The position numbers were made by a program, and so were the translations under genes. Of a DNA stretch of 64,000 bases, positions 63,503 through 64,000 are shown in pieces; the first letter of the stretch is position 1, and each line of letters opens with the position of its first letter. The DNA comes from an uncultured Kineothrix sp. Its GTDB lineage: Bacteria > Bacillota > Clostridia > Lachnospirales > Lachnospiraceae. The notes beneath the pieces were generated by a model that was not told where the DNA came from, made no database searches, and saw only the letters and a program-made list of their open reading frames with translations. The stretch spans positions 1 through 64,000 of the forward strand of contig CAJUSR010000017.1 in assembly GCA_910588855.1 (NCBI GenBank). Reading direction: 5' to 3'.

Positions 63503-64000
63503 ATGGATATAGGCATGTTTACGGTACTTTTGGAGCATAAGCTTTTGAGCGGTATTTTTTTAGCCTTATTATCATTAAGCATAATATGCCAAATTATAAT
63601 CGGCGTGATATATCGGAAGTTGATTAAGGAAACGGACAATATGTCCACTGCAAAAAATAAGTTCCTGAAGCAATGTAAATTGAAATTTATCAATTGTTAT
63701 CAGTTGAGCGGGGAGGTAGCCAATATTTCCGTTTTTGTGGACAAGTCTATGTCTAAAATCTCTTTTCTGGGGATATCCATGTCCGTTTGGCACCATTTGG
63801 CAGGGCAGTTTATCCTTTTGTCCGTAGTTGCTGCAGGCGCAGGGGCATGTTATGAAATCACACAGGGGGAAACGGTTGGAAAAATCCTTCCCTATTATGT
63901 TGTCAGTTTTCTTGCATTATATGTATACTTTTCCGTATCCGGGCTGGTGGATATTACAGGAAAAAAAGAGCGTCTGAAAATCAATTTGGTAGATTATCTG
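63503..64000 (+). CDS. Membrane protein, cut by the window end
   Basis: 166 codons to the window edge with no stop. It starts after the perfect site AGGAGGTGACC. The N-terminal segment (about 14-38, LLSGIFLALLSLSIICQIIIG) is hydrophobic, then a charged, probably cytoplasmic stretch with NMSTAKNKFLKQC, and two more membrane segments (about 102-117 and 132-150). I do not recognise the family. Confidence 0.8.
   Translation, partial: MDIGMFTVLLEHKLLSGIFLALLSLSIICQIIIGVIYRKLIKETDNMSTAKNKFLKQCKLKFINCYQLSGEVANISVFVDKSMSKISFLGISMSVWHHLAGQFILLSVVAAGAGACYEITQGETVGKILPYYVVSFLALYVYFSVSGLVDITGKKERLKINLVDYL

Noticed and set aside
1..64000. CRISPR arrays, rRNA genes, prophage genes, toxin-antitoxin pairs
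   Set aside because: Looked for and not seen; the XRE-DUF2975 pair is a regulator/membrane protein pair and not a toxin-antitoxin system.

Overview
The window looks like the replication-origin region of a low-GC Firmicute, most likely a Lachnospiraceae-type Clostridium. Three things suggest this: the classic rpmH-rnpA-yidD-yidC-jag-mnmE-mnmG-rsmG and parA-parB block facing away from dnaA-dnaN-yaaA-recF-gyrB-gyrA; AT-rich spacers with strong AGGAGG ribosome sites; and several small families (DUF3881, DUF4446, DUF4474, DUF4358, TSCPD) that I associate with that family. Genus cannot be decided from the sequence alone.

Left arm (1-17.2 kb, mostly minus strand, leading strand for a fork moving left): tRNA-Arg, DUF3881, serS, an HD-GYP protein, DUF4446, parB and parA. 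Then comes an AT-rich accessory stretch (about 5.8-10.3 kb) that splits parA from rsmG. It holds a frameshifted IS5-type transposase remnant, several intergenic repeats, a MITE-like inverted repeat, two perfect parS sites, a DegS/DegU-like two-component pair and an alpha/beta hydrolase. The conserved RNA-modification, membrane-insertion and ribosomal genes follow, ending at rpmH.

Origin (17.2-19.4 kb): six good DnaA boxes lie between rpmH and dnaA and one more lies before dnaN. Consensus promoters fire outward for rpmH and dnaA.

Right arm (17.8-33 kb): dnaA, dnaN, yaaA, recF, gyrB, gyrA, then a Ca/Na exchanger, a PfkB sugar kinase, a GlgX-type debranching enzyme, a three-domain S1 protein and a CPA2 antiporter. 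From 33 to 64 kb the genes become mixed: a cytidylate-kinase-like protein, nitroreductase, flotillin, a foldase-like membrane protein, an ABC exporter, oligo-1,6-glucosidase, two metallophosphoesterases, two MATE transporters, a DUF4173-type membrane protein, an XRE/DUF2975 pair under a long palindrome, a DUF3810 metalloprotease-like protein, exonuclease III, an extremely acidic lipoprotein, an SGNH-like/MBOAT acyl-transfer pair, a DUF4358 lipoprotein, a HAD phosphatase, a DUF362 ferredoxin protein, MurG coupled to a cysteine-protease-like protein, a TSCPD protein and a membrane protein cut by the window end.

The most unusual content is non-coding. At least four families of dispersed intergenic repeats recur, two of them as near-identical inverted pairs on either side of the origin, and some share modules in different combinations. 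No CRISPR array, rRNA, recognised riboswitch or complete mobile element was seen. All family names are from recognition of the protein sequences, not from a database search.
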